Source of the DNA: Gemmatimonadota bacterium
GTDB lineage: Bacteria > Gemmatimonadota > Gemmatimonadetes > Gemmatimonadales > GWC2-71-9
DNA: 5,302 nucleotides
Assembly: GCA_016880225.1 (NCBI GenBank)
Contig: JAEHDT010000103.1
Span: 1-5,302 of the forward strand
Reading direction: 5' to 3'
In this document: positions 5,203-5,302 of the stretch, piece after piece
How the letters are laid out: each line of letters starts with the position of its first letter
Position numbering within the stretch: position 1 is the stretch's first letter
Made by a program: the position numbers and the translations under genes
Notes under the pieces: generated by a model
Told to the model about the DNA's origin: nothing
Seen by the model: only the letters and a program-made list of their open reading frames with translations
The model's database searches: none

Positions 5203-5302
5203 ATGTCATGCCTGCTCGTCGCACTCTGGCTCGGCGTCGTCCCACCGCCCCATCCCGCTCGCGCCGCCCGCGCCGCCCGCGCCGCCCGCGCTCCGGCCGC
5301 CC
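5203..5302 (+). CDS. Putative secreted protein, N-terminus only (runs off right edge)
   Basis: Thirty-three codons from the ATG at 5203 are open to the right edge. The N-terminus (MSCLLVALWLGVVPPP) is hydrophobic like a signal peptide, although no basic residue precedes the hydrophobic stretch. An Ala/Arg-rich stretch follows (three AAR units encoded by a 9-bp repeat) with possible Ala-X-Ala cleavage sites. AAAGGA at 5188-5193 serves as the ribosome binding site. It has its own BlaI-operated promoter, so it is a predicted regulon member alongside the repressor and M56. Function is unknown because the mature domain lies outside the window. An overlapping frame from ATG 5208 would give an Arg-rich peptide and is less likely. 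Confidence 0.62.
   Translation, partial: MSCLLVALWLGVVPPPHPARAARAARAARAPAA
5263..5289 (+). repeat. Three tandem copies of a 9-bp unit (GCCGCCCGC)
   Basis: Exact copies at 5263-5271, 5272-5280 and 5281-5289 are in frame with the gene at 5203 and encode repeated AAR just after the signal-peptide-like segment. Copy number changes would keep the frame and only alter the linker length. Confidence 0.7.

Noticed and set aside
1..5302. CRISPR array, tRNA, rRNA, insertion sequence or phage genes
   Set aside because: No spaced direct repeats, cloverleaf, transposase motif or terminal inverted repeats with flanking duplications were seen.

Overview
The window is about 70% GC, densely coded, and uses promoter sequences close to the sigma70 consensus. 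It looks like chromosomal DNA of a high-GC, Gram-negative-type bacterium. The mix of a BlaI/M56 pair, a Tat-like leader on a peptidase and possible leaderless transcription would suit Gemmatimonadota or a similar soil phylum. That placement is inference, because no rRNA or clade marker is present.

Left part (1-1907). A minus-strand gene runs off the left edge from a TTG codon at about 590. Its product has the outline of the first RecA-like domain of a DEAD-box RNA helicase, but the ATP-binding motifs are replaced. A divergent intergenic region (591-713) holds a candidate promoter in each direction with a perfect inverted repeat beside them. It is followed by a complete PLP-dependent aminotransferase of the aspartate aminotransferase type (714-1907).

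Middle part (1904-3711). A Tat-leader M24 (Xaa-Pro dipeptidase-like) metallopeptidase on the minus strand converges on the aminotransferase. The two stop codons overlap by 4 bp inside a short perfect hairpin. The peptidase shares a 71-bp divergent promoter region with a small unnamed protein (3196-3711) that looks like a tandem duplication of a DUF2283-like domain.

Right part (3712-5302). This is a complete BlaI-type regulatory module. A BlaI/MecI-family repressor (3784-4158) overlaps by 4 bp an M56 membrane metallopeptidase (4155-5111) that has HELEH but no penicillin-sensing domain. A BlaI-type operator (TACTA-N6-TAGTT) overlapping a TTGACA promoter lies before the repressor. The same operator-promoter arrangement recurs after the M56 gene, in front of a new gene that starts at 5203 and leaves the window; it encodes a probable secreted protein. 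This second promoter also carries a third, perfect operator nested in a 52-bp symmetric inverted repeat. The predicted transcription start lies near the dyad centre. Transcripts from the local promoter would therefore lack the left arms, while readthrough RNA from blaI-M56 could fold and bury the ribosome binding site. The likely logic is that BlaI represses its own operon and the downstream secreted gene, and M56 proteolysis relieves both. The inducing signal is not visible here.
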